This document shows positions 1-7,003 of a stretch of 64,000 nt of DNA, one piece after another (position 1 is the stretch's first letter; every line of letters starts with the position of its first letter). This DNA is from DATCJA01 sp963734635. Lineage in GTDB: Bacteria > Acidobacteriota > Vicinamibacteria > Vicinamibacterales > UBA2999. Position numbers and translations under genes: made by a program. Below the pieces are notes generated by a model, which searched no databases, was not told the origin of the DNA, and saw only the letters and a list, made by a program, of their open reading frames with translations. The stretch covers positions 868,001 through 932,000 of the forward strand of contig CAVTIA010000003.1 in assembly GCA_963734635.1 (NCBI GenBank), in the 5' to 3' direction.

Positions 1-300
1 GACCACGGTGAGACCAACGCGGTGCCCCTCGGCCACCAGTAACGTGTGCAGCCGCGTGGCCGTCAGCCGCTGCTTGCCGCCCGTCCAGCGCACCGACTCG
101 GCCAGGACGGCCTGCAGCCGCGACGCGACCGCGTCCCACACCGGTCGCGGCCGGGACGCCGCGTCCGCTTTCCGCCCGGGAGCCGCCTCGTCCAGGTACT
201 TGCGGACCGTGACCCGCGCCAATCCCAGCTCCCGAGCCACCGCCCGCTGCGATCGACCCTCCACCAGCACTTTGTGCCGGACCACATGCACCTGATCCAT
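1..300 (-). CDS. istA: IS21-family transposase IstA, N-terminal part (cut by window start)
   Basis: Read on the minus strand from the ATG at 300, the frame is open for 100 codons to the window edge. It begins MDQVHVVRHKVLVEGRSQ and continues with RAVARELGLARVTVRKYL, the N-terminal helix-turn-helix typical of IstA, the DDE transposase of IS21 elements. An in-frame ATG at 309 is an alternative start. The DDE domain and the helper ATPase gene istB would lie to the left of the window. Tandem terminal-type repeats lie 67-110 bp upstream, as expected for an IS21 end. Recognition rests on the N-terminal region only. Confidence 0.8.
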   Translation of the reverse strand, partial: MDQVHVVRHKVLVEGRSQRAVARELGLARVTVRKYLDEAAPGRKADAASRPRPVWDAVASRLQAVLAESVRWTGGKQRLTATRLHTLLVAEGHRVGLTVV

Positions 301-366
301 CCTGAGCATCCTCTCAGCGGACCCCGGATCCCCGGAATCCGGCAAGCCCGCCATCAGGCCCTCAGG

Positions 367-410
367 TGGTCTACTTTCCGAGCGGCGAATGGTCTACTTT
401 CTGAGCGGCG
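367..410. repeat. IS21-type terminal repeats (transposase-binding sites)
   Basis: Two 21-bp copies of TGGTCTACTTTCNGAGCGGCG lie at 367-387 and 390-410, in tandem with a 23-bp period and one mismatch. IS21-family ends carry repeated binding sites of this type upstream of istA. The element boundary probably lies just to the right, near 420, where the strand would end in the family's CA dinucleotide. Confidence 0.7.
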
Positions 411-547
411 CGCCCACCCCAGATGATTGCAGCTTCATCTCGCAAGCGTAGGTGCTGCACCCGACGGCGATGGTGCCGAAGCCGCACACCCGCGAGGAAA
501 GCAGTAAACACGCGAGTTCATTCGGTCACCACAGGGAGCAATTGCAA

Positions 548-1221
548 ATGCGTTTGATGATTGTGTTAGTCACGGCTTGCACTGTCGCTGCCTGCGGCAG
601 TCAGTCTCTGGACACAGGCGTGAGCCCGACATCCACGTTGGGCAACGGCAGTCTTACCTCGACTGCGGCCATCGGAGATATTGAAAATTCATGTTCCAAT
701 CAGACGACGTTCTGGGTCTACTCCCCACTACACCACCGACGACGGCTACATCAAGGGAGAGTGGACGCCCGTTTTCAACGTGGAAACATACAAGGTGCAG
801 ATCAGCTACTCGAGGGACGGCATCCAGCCGTGGCGCGTCGTTGCGACATTCGACACGAACCGCACCGAGTTCAGGTTTGTGGACGCCGAGCAGGGTGGCA
901 GGTACCCTGGTCCGTGTGCGCGTGAAGAACAGGTGCGACGGCATGGGTCCGTGGAGCGAGGCGCTCAGGATCTACGTCGGTGGTGGTCCCGACGCCAGCG
1001 ACGCTCCCCGCCACCTCCTCCGCCGCAGTGCGGTGAAGAGTGCGATTCTTCTTCCGCCACCACCATCGCCACCCCCGCCGCCGCCACCGCCACCTCCTGG
1101 GGACGACGACGATGGCAACAACGGTCACGGCAACGACGATGACCATGACGACGATTCCAACCCTGGCGGTGGCGGAGGCATCAACCAGTACGCACCGCCG
1201 TCCTCGGGGTCGCCGAGTTGA
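548..1221 (+). pseudogene. Secreted lipoprotein with fibronectin-III-like domain, frameshifted
   Basis: The ATG at 548 gives a lipoprotein signal (MRLMIVLVTACTVAAC, Cys at residue 16). The downstream sequence makes sense only across three frames. After about 710 the second frame reads a beta-sandwich-like stretch (EWTPVFNVETYKVQISYSRD). From about 900 the third frame reads RVRVKNRCDGMGPWSEALRI, the end of a fibronectin type III-like fold. It then runs through a polyproline tract, an Asp/Asn/His-rich tract and a Gly tract to a stop near 1221. At least two indels are needed. It may be a decayed gene or a consensus error. It lies between the IS21 end and the first tRNA fragment. Binding partners are unknown. 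Confidence 0.55.
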
Positions 1222-1768
1222 ACGTACGAGGCGGGTAGTGCGCGACGATTGTGGTGACCAGGAGGAAGAATCTGGGGACGCTGGGTTACTCACAGCGCGA
1301 GGTACATCTCCGCGAGTGCGCCATGAGCGGTACGGGGCGAGGGCTAGGATGATTCCCGGCCCTCGTCACGACGACGAGCACCTACCTCAAGAACACGCCG
1401 GTACGGTTGGCGCGGGCCCTCGATCGGTTGGACCCGGAGCCTGTACCGAAGTCGGAAGAACAATCGATCAGGACAGATACTCCGCCCGATTCGCACACAG
1501 CCGGCCGTACAGCACAACGGCCGATCTGAGGGATCGGCAGTAACCCACTGATTCACAGTAGAAGATTGGTCGGGATGGCGGGATTCGAACCCACGACCCC
1601 TTGACCCCCGATCGACATTCCACGCTTCCTGGTCTACATTCGGGCGCTGCCAGGAGAAAAGGGTACGCGTCTGGCGACTTCTCACCCCGCCGCCGCAGAT
1701 TCGGCCGCAGTTGTCGAGCTTAAACCGGCATCAAATTCGCTCAGCGCACCTGATAGAGATCGTCCTGC
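1222..1768. other. Gene-poor stretch at the left island border
   Basis: I see no convincing gene in these 547 bases. The only recognisable element is the tRNA-Pro 3'-half copy at 1568-1610. The minus-strand reading frame across it translates the tRNA remnant and shows no protein-like features. Confidence 0.5.
1568..1610 (-). repeat. tRNA-Pro(GGG) 3'-half copy 1 (att-like)
   Basis: These 43 bases match the 3' half of the intact tRNA-Pro(GGG) at 10024-10100, from the CCA end through the T-arm to the 3' side of the anticodon loop, with two mismatches in the T-stem/variable region. Similarity stops abruptly after the run of five C. Partial tRNA copies of this kind mark the far end of elements integrated by tyrosine recombinases at tRNA genes. 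Confidence 0.75.
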
Positions 1769-1948
1769 GTGCCCAACACAGACCGGCCACTCCCGATCCC
1801 CTGCCCCAAATGCCAGCACACCGGCTGCACGCTCGTCGTCGTCATGGCCGTCGCATGTCCCAATTGCCGCCATACCTGGGCCACTGAGCTGGAGGACCTG
1901 CCCGAAGACATCCAGCAGATTGTTCGCGCCGTCCTGCGCGGTGACTAG
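1769..1948 (+). CDS. Zinc-ribbon miniprotein, 59 aa (paralogue of the 2850-3035 gene)
   Basis: A GTG start gives a 59-residue protein beginning VPNTDRPLPIPCPKCQHTGC, with a second knuckle CPNCRHTW and an acidic C-terminus. Two CxxC pairs about 15-18 residues apart indicate a single zinc-ribbon fold. It aligns along its whole length with the product of 2850-3035 (shared PNTxRPL, GCTLVV, C..C...WAT and DLP/WLP..IQ blocks). The bases just after both stop codons are also alike, so the duplicated unit is longer than the gene. A role in nucleic-acid or protein binding is inferred only from the fold. Confidence 0.6.
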   Translation: MPNTDRPLPIPCPKCQHTGCTLVVVMAVACPNCRHTWATELEDLPEDIQQIVRAVLRGD

Positions 1949-2408
1949 CGTTTCTTCGCGGCCTTCGCGTTCCGCTCCGGTCAACATTAGTGCGCGCTAC
2001 TGCGGAGAATGCGTTCGCCGAGAGTAAAGCCGTCGTCGGCTGACACGAATAACTGGAATGTCTCCACGACGAATCCGATTCCAAATCGCGCGCTCAGAAA
2101 GGCTGATTAGCAAGGCGACTTGGCGGACCGTCAACAAGCCCTGTCAAGCGTGCTGAACGCTGCGATAGTTCCCTATCGAAGAGCTGTGCCACCTGAGGAA
2201 CCGTCAGGAATGTGTTGCGGGAGTGCGGGAAACGCCCTGCGGCCCTCCTGGGTCCGCAGTTGGCTCCTGGTGTGTGCAGTCGGCGGCGCCGCGCGCCAGG
2301 ACGCGCGTTCGGTGATCAGCCTAGTCGCCGCCGCCGATTCTACGATGGTTCAGAAGGGATCGACGAACAGGGCCCTTGTCGAAACAGCAGGGTGACCGGA
2401 CAAAGGCT
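1949..2408. other. Gene-poor stretch containing island repeat copy A
   Basis: No convincing gene is seen. The right part from 2283 belongs to a segment repeated at 9166-9344. Reading frames here have no recognisable domain and no credible ribosome-binding site. Confidence 0.4.
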
Positions 2409-2462
2409 TCAGAGATGAAAGCGCTCGTTGATCAATCTGATGAGCAACGAGCGCGCAATGGC
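2283..2462. repeat. Imperfect direct repeat, copy A (about 180 bp)
   Basis: This segment matches 9166-9344 with scattered substitutions and small indels. Shared landmarks include the blocks starting GTTCGGTGATCAGCCTAG, TTGTCGAAACAGCAGGGTGA, and the end block around GATGAGCAACG. The right end overlaps the C-terminal codons of the 2409-2642 gene. One copy lies in each of the two islands. Confidence 0.7.
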
Positions 2463-2642
2463 GTGCGTGTTTTGACGCGCGAGGTGCAAGCCAGGGTTGC
2501 CTGAGTGCTCGTCCCGGAGCTTCTCACGCGCACTCGGACTATCTCTGGTGAACCACATGTATAGCTTCCACGCCTGGCGGAATGTCACGATGACGCCAAC
2601 AATGGCGATGGCTACCATGACCCAGTCCGTTCCGGGCATCAA
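2409..2642 (-). CDS. Small single-pass membrane protein, unknown function
   Basis: The 77-residue product has one hydrophobic segment near the N-terminus (WVMVAIAIVGVIVTF, about residues 7-21), then a basic and polar tail (RQAWKLYMWFTRDSPSAREK). No family is recognised. Its last 17 or so codons lie in repeat copy A, and the other copy still encodes a similar tail (AIARTLLIRFTNTRFHL), so a related gene once existed there. A hydrophobic segment in another minus frame just upstream (AAFVNALITLTMQAGLF) suggests a lost first helix through an indel. Confidence 0.4.
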   Translation of the reverse strand: MMPGTDWVMVAIAIVGVIVTFRQAWKLYMWFTRDSPSAREKLRDEHSGNPGLHLARQNTHAIARSLLIRLINERFHL

Positions 2643-2849
2643 TGCGCGCCCGGCCGGTGAACAATCCGGCCTGCATCGTCAAGGTAATTAGTGCGTTCAC
2701 AAACGCAGCAGAACTGTAAGCGGTATGTTGTTCTAAGCGCGGTTCTCCACTACGATCACTTCCCAATCGACTTTCTGAACCTGCCTGATCGCTTGGCGCG
2801 TTTGGCCCAAGCAGCTTCACGAAGCCCATTGCACTTGGAGCTGCTGCCA

Positions 2850-3035
2850 ATGCCCAACACGAGCCGTCCTCTCCTGATTGAGTGTCCCAGTTGCCATCAC
2901 CGAGGCTGCACGCTCGTCGTGAAAAGCCTCACCGTCATGACCGTGAAGTGCGCGGAATGCCAGCAGGCGTGGGCCACGCGGTTAGATTGGCTACCGCTAG
3001 AGATCCAAGACAAAGTTCGCGCGCTGGAGCTTTAG
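2850..3035 (+). CDS. Zinc-ribbon miniprotein, 61 aa
   Basis: The ATG at 2850 opens MPNTSRPLLIECPSCHHRGC, followed by a second pair CAECQQAW and a C-terminal WLPLEIQDKVRALEL. The two CxxC pairs define a zinc ribbon. It is the paralogue of 1769-1948, at about 45-50% identity by eye. In-frame codons exist upstream to 2691, but conservation with the paralogue begins at this Met, which fixes the start. The gene lies in the first tRNA-bounded island. Function is unknown. Confidence 0.6.
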   Translation: MPNTSRPLLIECPSCHHRGCTLVVKSLTVMTVKCAECQQAWATRLDWLPLEIQDKVRALEL

Positions 3036-3159
3036 CGTTTCTTCCCGGCTTTCCGGCTCCGCGCCTTCGGTCGGTAATTATGCCTTTGACAAACCTGCTC
3101 ACTAATGTGCCGGTTTGAACAGTCCCGCCGTCTGGAACTGAGTACGATGACCCAGATCA

Positions 3160-3387
3160 ATGCAGCCAGACCCACGCCTGAGCCCTGCCCTAAGGATGCG
3201 CTTCCCCGCCCCCGGCATTGTCAAATACAGAACTTCCATAGCCCGCTGCCGTGGGTGTGACTACAACTTCGTCTCGCGAATACGTGGGCGGCGCCTTGAA
3301 TGGCTGTGGGGGGTCATAACTGGACGGCGTCTCTACGAATGCGACTCGTGCCGTCGCCACCAGTGGCATCGACGGCGACGGGCATAG
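3160..3387 (+). CDS. Basic zinc-ribbon protein, 75 aa
   Basis: The product has CRGCDYNFVSRIRGRRLEWL, then WGVITGRRLYECDSCRRHQW and a run of arginines. The pattern CxxC, about 25 residues with RxxxLEWLW, CxxC and a final aromatic/basic tail resembles small uncharacterised bacterial zinc ribbons seen next to mobile DNA. An in-frame ATG at 3196 preceded by TAAGG may be the true start, giving about 63 residues. Nothing ties it to a reaction. Confidence 0.5.
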   Translation: MQPDPRLSPALRMRFPAPGIVKYRTSIARCRGCDYNFVSRIRGRRLEWLWGVITGRRLYECDSCRRHQWHRRRRA

Positions 3388-3771
3388 TGGCTTCGGCGCA
3401 CACCACGGCGAGCTTCCGACATGTCGCGGCGCCTCCAGTGCGAGTTGTGACTTGGAGGCGGAATATGCCGCGCTGTGCTCACGTGTGACAGCTCCGTAGC
3501 CCATCTTGTTGTGTGGATCGATTGCATCCGCGCATGCCAGGAACAGATCGGGCCGGCGCTCCCGCCGTCGATCGACGACTGGGTTCCCACGGTGTTCACA
3601 ACTGCACATCGCAATTTCGATAAGACGCCTACTATGCCAGTGCTGCTTTCCTGAGCCTTGACCTTCGGGCGTACTTCCTTCCGAGAGTCCATCCTCACCA
3701 AAGTTCCACGCAGGACGCCGCGTTGTTCGATGTGGTGCCGCCCTGCGTTAACAGACAGAAGGAGCACCCCC
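3388..3771. other. No recognisable gene
   Basis: Overlapping reading frames exist on both strands here, but none has a recognisable domain, signal peptide or believable start. The last 20 bases contain the ribosome-binding site of the secreted-protein gene at 3772. Confidence 0.4.
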
Positions 3772-4149
3772 ATGTTCCATAGACACGTTGCCGTTCTGGC
3801 GTTCGGCGCCGTCCTGGCGGCGGTCGTCGGCGCCGCAGCACAATCGGGCGCTGTTCCGCTTGGGACGGTCAACAACCTGACGTTTTCGCACGCCTTTACA
3901 TTGCCCGGCGTCACCCTGCCGGCGGGAACCTACGTGTTCGAATCGGGGCCCACAGATTCGAATATCGTCCGCGTCTCGTCGAAGAACCGGGAAAAACTCT
4001 TCTACCTAGGGGCCACGACCGCGGCCGCGCATCCGACGGGACACAGCGTCGTCGTCACATTCGGCGAAGCAGCAACAGGGACGCCGAAACCGATGCTGGC
4101 GTGGTACCCAATCGGAACGAATCAGGCTCACAAGTTCCAATATCCGTAG
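3772..4149 (+). CDS. Small secreted protein of acidobacterial type, unknown function
   Basis: The ATG at 3772 follows a good Shine-Dalgarno (AAGGAG about 8 bases upstream), so I choose it over the upstream in-frame codons from 3658. The 125-residue product has a clear Sec signal peptide (hydrophobic residues 5-22, AAAQSG cleavage region) and a mature part of about 100 residues with the pattern FSHAFTLPGVTLPAGTYVFE, then short beta-strands (VVVTFGEAA, MLAWYPIG). Similar small exported beta-rich proteins with an LPAGTY-like motif are frequent in Acidobacteriota. No cysteines or catalytic residues stand out. Export to the periplasm or outside is likely. Confidence 0.65.
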   Translation: MFHRHVAVLAFGAVLAAVVGAAAQSGAVPLGTVNNLTFSHAFTLPGVTLPAGTYVFESGPTDSNIVRVSSKNREKLFYLGATTAAAHPTGHSVVVTFGEAATGTPKPMLAWYPIGTNQAHKFQYP

Positions 4150-4329
4150 TTCTTCAGGTGCGAGGGACGCGCGTGATCCCTCGCACCGCGCCGCGCCTTC
4201 GGGTGTGACCATCCGGCCGCTCGAATATCGCCAGCCGGTGAGCGCTAAGTATTCAGTTGTCACAGACCGCCGGATCGACGTGATCCGCAATTGTCGTGAA
4301 CAAGTCTGGCCCCGACTCCGCACCGACGG

Positions 4330-4476
4330 TCAAAATCCGCTTTTCGACACGACGGGCCGGCAAAACACTTGATGCGGGCGCACCGGCTCGAACGGCTGCC
4401 GGCAATTCCTGCACAGAACGCGTTCTGCGAGGCGATCGGCGACTGGGTTAGGCAATTCACCTTTCTTGGTCAGCAT
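4330..4476 (-). CDS. Zinc-finger-like phage-type miniprotein, 3' end probably frameshifted
   Basis: The ATG at 4476 overlaps the TGA of the preceding gene by one base (TGATG). The 48-aa product contains LCRNCRQPFEPVRPHQVFCR, the first three ligands of a four-cysteine zinc knuckle. The neighbouring frame continues with PSCRKADFDRR, exactly what the family pattern (FCxPxCRxxxxRRR) expects, so an indel near 4350 probably cuts off the true C-terminus. It is the last gene of the terminase-small-subunit cassette. Confidence 0.45.
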   Translation of the reverse strand: MLTKKGELPNPVADRLAERVLCRNCRQPFEPVRPHQVFCRPVVSKSGF

Positions 4477-4640
4477 CACCGCGCGTGCAAATTCCCACGC
4501 GTCCTGTGCGCCTTCTCGGCGAGCTGGGCCCGCTGCTCGGCCTGCGCGAGTGCAGACTGCAAGCGATTCAACGCGCTCTCCAACTCGCGCACGCGCGAGA
4601 CGGCCTCACGCGCCAGCAACGGTTTCTGGTAGCCGTGCAT
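4476..4640 (-). CDS. 54-aa coiled-coil miniprotein in the terminase cassette
   Basis: It starts one base downstream of the previous gene (stop at 4642, ATG at 4640) and its TGA overlaps the next ATG. The sequence MHGYQKPLLAREAVSRV, then heptad-like ELESALNRLQSALAQAEQ, predicts one amphipathic helix. No family is recognised. The tight spacing on both sides is the main evidence that it is a real gene. Confidence 0.45.
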   Translation of the reverse strand: MHGYQKPLLAREAVSRVRELESALNRLQSALAQAEQRAQLAEKAHRTRGNLHAR

Positions 4641-4641
4641 C

Positions 4642-4902
4642 TCAGGCCGCGTTCCGCCGCATCGTGCCGATGCGCCACACCCGCACGACGTTCACGTCCT
4701 GTCCCTGGACCAGATCGACGACGTCGTCCTCGTCGCGGGGCGCCGCCATCCCCCAGCCGCCCCCGAGCGCGAAGACGCCCTCGTCGGACACCCCGGGCGG
4801 CGGGTGCGCGGACCAGCCGCCGAGCAAGATATAGATCTGCGCGGGCGTCAGTTCGGCCGCCGCGTGGACGCGTGGCTTCGCGACGCGGTATTTACGCGGC
4901 AT
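4642..4902 (-). CDS. Hypothetical protein of the terminase cassette, 86 aa
   Basis: The start MPRKYRVAKPRVHAAAELT overlaps the upstream gene's terminal HAA-stop codons by 11 bases. Visible features are a basic N-terminus, a central Gly-rich stretch (ALGGGWGMAAPRDEDD) and an acidic segment. I do not recognise the family. The sequence at the junction, CATGCCGCGTA on the plus strand, is repeated at the next junction upstream. Confidence 0.5.
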   Translation of the reverse strand: MPRKYRVAKPRVHAAAELTPAQIYILLGGWSAHPPPGVSDEGVFALGGGWGMAAPRDEDDVVDLVQGQDVNVVRVWRIGTMRRNAA

Positions 4903-5257
4903 GACGGGCCTCGACGATCAGGCGGGGATCGTGCGCGGCGTCTAACGCGCGCATCTGGGCGCGGACCACGTCGACGTCGTCGCCCGCGCGCCATGCCGCA
5001 TACAGTGTTTCCGCCGCCGACGTGTCGCGAAGCCAGGGACGATCGCGAAGCAATTGCTCTCGCACCTGTGCACAGAACTCGGCCCACGTGTTCCAGTTTG
5101 GCCACGCGTGGTAGCCGTCTGGTACGTGGCGGCCCTCGAGATCGGTGTCCAGCAGCGGCCCGTCGGCGCTCCACTGGCATCGCTCCGCGAGGCTGATCTG
5201 TTGCAACCCCTGCGGCAGCGGCGGGCGCCGTTTCGGGTGCCGACGCCTACGCGGCAT
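4892..5257 (-). CDS. Hypothetical phage-type protein, 121 aa
   Basis: I take the ATG at 5257, which overlaps the last codons of the terminase small subunit, rather than the longer open frame to 5356. The protein starts with a strongly basic segment (MPRRRRHPKRRPPLPQG) and continues as a Trp-rich mixed domain (WPNWNTWAEFCAQVREQLL), then an alpha-helical acidic end. Terminase neighbours of this size are often small DNA-binding or HNH-like proteins, but no HNH residues are visible, so the role is open. Confidence 0.5.
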   Translation of the reverse strand: MPRRRRHPKRRPPLPQGLQQISLAERCQWSADGPLLDTDLEGRHVPDGYHAWPNWNTWAEFCAQVREQLLRDRPWLRDTSAAETLYAAWRAGDDVDVVRAQMRALDAAHDPRLIVEARHAA

Positions 5258-5603
5258 GTCCACCTCCACGAATCGACCGCAACATCGGCGGCCGCTTTCC
5301 CTCGGCGGGCAGATCGATGTCGAGATCCAACTCGCGCAAGAGCCTCGCGTACGCAATCTGCGCCGCCTGCTCGACGCGCACCGCGGGATGCAGCTTCATG
5401 CCCCCGTCCCGCGTCCGCGTCGTCAGCCCTTCCCGCGCAATCAGCGCCCGCGCCTCTTGGCTCCGATCCCAGACCTCGGCAGCGAGTTGTAAGAGGCGCA
5501 CGTGATGTTCCTCAAGCGCCCACGTTTCGCACACAGCCTCGAACCAGCGTCGAGTCGCCGCCTTCAAGTGCTTGGGCGCTTTCGGTTTCGCGTCTGTCGT
5601 CAT
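5247..5603 (-). CDS. Phage terminase small subunit, P27 family
   Basis: The 118-residue product has the P27-family layout. The N-terminus PKAPKHLKAATRRWFEAV carries the PxHL and W positions. A helical middle (LLQLAAEVWDRSQEARALI) is followed by the signature MKLHPAVRVEQAAQIAYARL and LLRELDLDI. P27 small subunits bind the pac or cos site and hand DNA to the large ATPase/nuclease. No large terminase, portal or capsid gene follows. Instead four short overlapping genes do, so this is either a prophage remnant or a satellite-style cassette. It heads the cassette running from 5603 down to 4330. Confidence 0.75.
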   Translation of the reverse strand: MTTDAKPKAPKHLKAATRRWFEAVCETWALEEHHVRLLQLAAEVWDRSQEARALIAREGLTTRTRDGGMKLHPAVRVEQAAQIAYARLLRELDLDIDLPAEGKRPPMLRSIRGGGHAA

Positions 5604-5818
5604 GCTGCCGTCACCAAAATTTCAACCGGGAGCACGCACACGCGTTTCTGCCTCCTGAGTGGTTCGCGCGGCTGTAGACCCTGAGGATAGGAAGGCCGTT
5701 GGGGGGCACATCACCGTTACTTGCAAATCGCAAAATCAGCCCTGACTGTGTGTTCGCAGGAACATGTTCTCTTTTGAACATCGTCATCACACCTGTCGTT
5801 GCTACGTTAACGAGGACG
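5604..5818. other. No recognisable gene upstream of the terminase cassette
   Basis: This 215-bp space between the divergent terminase and 5819 genes should hold promoters for one or both. I see no strong consensus promoter. The open frames crossing it lack protein-like features. Confidence 0.3.
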
Positions 5819-6004
5819 ATGCGCACCGAGATCCCACAGGGCGTGGCGGCGCTTCTTGAAGAGCTCGACCGCCGCATCGAAGAATCCCAAACCCTTCGAG
5901 TCGAACTCTCAGCGAAAATGGCTGAGCGGGACGCGGCAGAGCAATGCCTAGATGAAGTGACTGGCGCAAATAAATCAACACAGCGTTGCTCACAGCGCGA
6001 TTAG
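5819..6004 (+). CDS. 61-aa predicted coiled-coil protein
   Basis: The ATG at 5819 has an upstream GAGGA. The product is almost entirely helical, with heptads LLEELDRRIEESQTLRVEL and SAKMAERDAAEQCL. No family is recognised. A small dimeric coiled coil in a phage-like island could be a scaffold or a regulator, but nothing shows which. Confidence 0.4.
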   Translation: MRTEIPQGVAALLEELDRRIEESQTLRVELSAKMAERDAAEQCLDEVTGANKSTQRCSQRD

Positions 6005-6039
6005 CGCGGGCGGTTCTCCAACGTCCCCGTCCACGAGAC

Positions 6040-6228
6040 TTACTCATGGTGCAGCATCACCGCGAGTGCCGCCCGGACGGCCGCGACGCGCTCCTGCTGT
6101 TCGACGATGGCCGGTGACGAGTCCCGCTTGAGGAACGCCGGCAGGTCGTCACGTTCAGCGCGGCACTGTTGCCACTCAGGAAACGGCAACCGTGCACATG
6201 TGCAGACTTTCGGTTTGTTGCGAGTCAT
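6040..6228 (-). CDS. 62-aa protein coupled to the ribbon-helix-helix gene
   Basis: The ATG at 6228 overlaps the TGA of the upstream gene (ATGA). The product has a CTCARLPFPEWQQC segment with three cysteines, then a helical half (IVEQQERVAAVRAALAVML). No toxin or other family is recognised. The position directly after a ribbon-helix-helix protein resembles a two-gene antitoxin/toxin or regulator/effector unit, which is inference from order only. Confidence 0.45.
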   Translation of the reverse strand: MTRNKPKVCTCARLPFPEWQQCRAERDDLPAFLKRDSSPAIVEQQERVAAVRAALAVMLHHE

Positions 6229-6495
6229 ACGAGTTGCCGCCGTTCCGCGAGTGCGACGTTCAATGCCTCAACAGCTTCTGAACGTGAGCAGCCCTCCGAC
6301 GACCCTTGAACCAACCAGAAGGCGTCTATGAGGTAATCGAGATCTTGGTGTTGCCCAGCAACGTCTAACGTTTTGTGCGCAAGCGCGACGAGTGGGCTCG
6401 TTGTCGCGCTGCGCGATCGTGCGGATTTCGTCCGCGATCACGCGGGGCAACCTGATCGTCGTGATGATGTTGGATGCGGTAACGGTAAGAGGCAT
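6225..6495 (-). CDS. Ribbon-helix-helix (CopG/Arc-type) protein, one frameshift
   Basis: From the ATG at 6495 the protein reads MPLTVTASNIITTIRLPRVI, then ADEIRTIAQRDNEP. A short strand followed by a helix with the xTIRLP pattern is typical of ribbon-helix-helix DNA-binding proteins. Near 6390 the frame must shift. The second frame then reads LVALAHKTLDVAGQ and continues to a TGA that overlaps the next gene's ATG by four bases. That neat junction supports the corrected frame. A paired inverted repeat lies just upstream at 6511-6583 and is a candidate operator. Confidence 0.5.
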
Positions 6496-6510
6496 CCCCG
6501 GTTAGCTCCG

Positions 6511-6583
6511 GGGGGCCGGAAAATCAAAAGGCGCGCTCTGAACCGGCCCCTAAAACTCAGGAGCATCGCCTCAGAGCGCGCCT
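6511..6583. promoter_or_regulatory. Nested inverted repeats upstream of the RHH gene
   Basis: Two perfect dyads are nested. The outer one is GGGGCCGG (6513-6520) with CCGGCCCC (6543-6550). The other is AGGCGCGCTCTGA (6529-6541) with TCAGAGCGCGCCT (6571-6583), 13 bp per arm. They lie 16-90 bp upstream of the RHH start and just left of tRNA copy 2. They could be an autoregulatory operator, a recombinase accessory site or a hairpin in the transcript. Confidence 0.5.
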
Positions 6584-7003
6584 ACCCTTATGGCGCGTTC
6601 ACTGCCCTTATGGTGGAGTGGTGCCGCTCCCCGATTTTTACCTGCCGCGCCTTTTTCCAGCGCGGGTCACCAGGGCGCCTTGGCCCTAAACCCACCGGGC
6701 TTACGAACTACTCGGAGTGTAAACGAATAATCAACGTTCGCCTACACACTCTATTGGTCAGCGATTGGTCAATACGCGGCAGGAAATGTGGTCAGGATGG
6801 CGGGATTCGAACCCGCGGCCCCTTGACCCCCAGACAGAACCTGACCCCCACCCGTTAGTGCACGATCGCGTTTGATTGAGTCTTTTCGATCATCGACTGG
6901 TCGGATGAGATCCGATCAGGTCCGTTCGATCCGGCGAATGCCGCAAGATGTCGCAATCGCATTATTGAGGCACTTATGGGTTGAGACGAGATCGTAGGCA
7001 TTC
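6584..7003. other. Island junction without genes
   Basis: This 420-bp stretch has no convincing gene. It contains two CCCTTATGG direct repeats near 6586 and 6607 and the tRNA-Pro 3'-half copy at 6789-6832. The remainder is the 3' flank of the lipoprotein gene ending at 7004. Confidence 0.45.
6789..6832 (-). repeat. tRNA-Pro(GGG) 3'-half copy 2 (att-like)
   Basis: These 44 bases equal the 3' half of the tRNA-Pro at 10024-10100, from CCA to the anticodon loop, except for one acceptor-stem mismatch. Beyond CCCCCAG the sequences diverge. It sits between the two islands and would be the shared attachment core of a tandem insertion. Confidence 0.8.

Noticed and set aside
1040..1200. Short tandem CCACCG/GACGAT tracts as a microsatellite or regulatory repeat
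   Set aside because: They encode the polyproline and Asp-rich tail of the broken lipoprotein and need no other explanation.
1344..1685. Minus-strand open frame of 113 codons
   Set aside because: It translates the tRNA-Pro fragment and low-complexity flanks. No domain, start signal or conservation.
1950..1990. Tiny minus-strand frame ending ...AKAAKKR, also seen near 3036
   Set aside because: Only a dozen codons are recognisable. More likely part of the duplicated flank of the zinc-ribbon genes.
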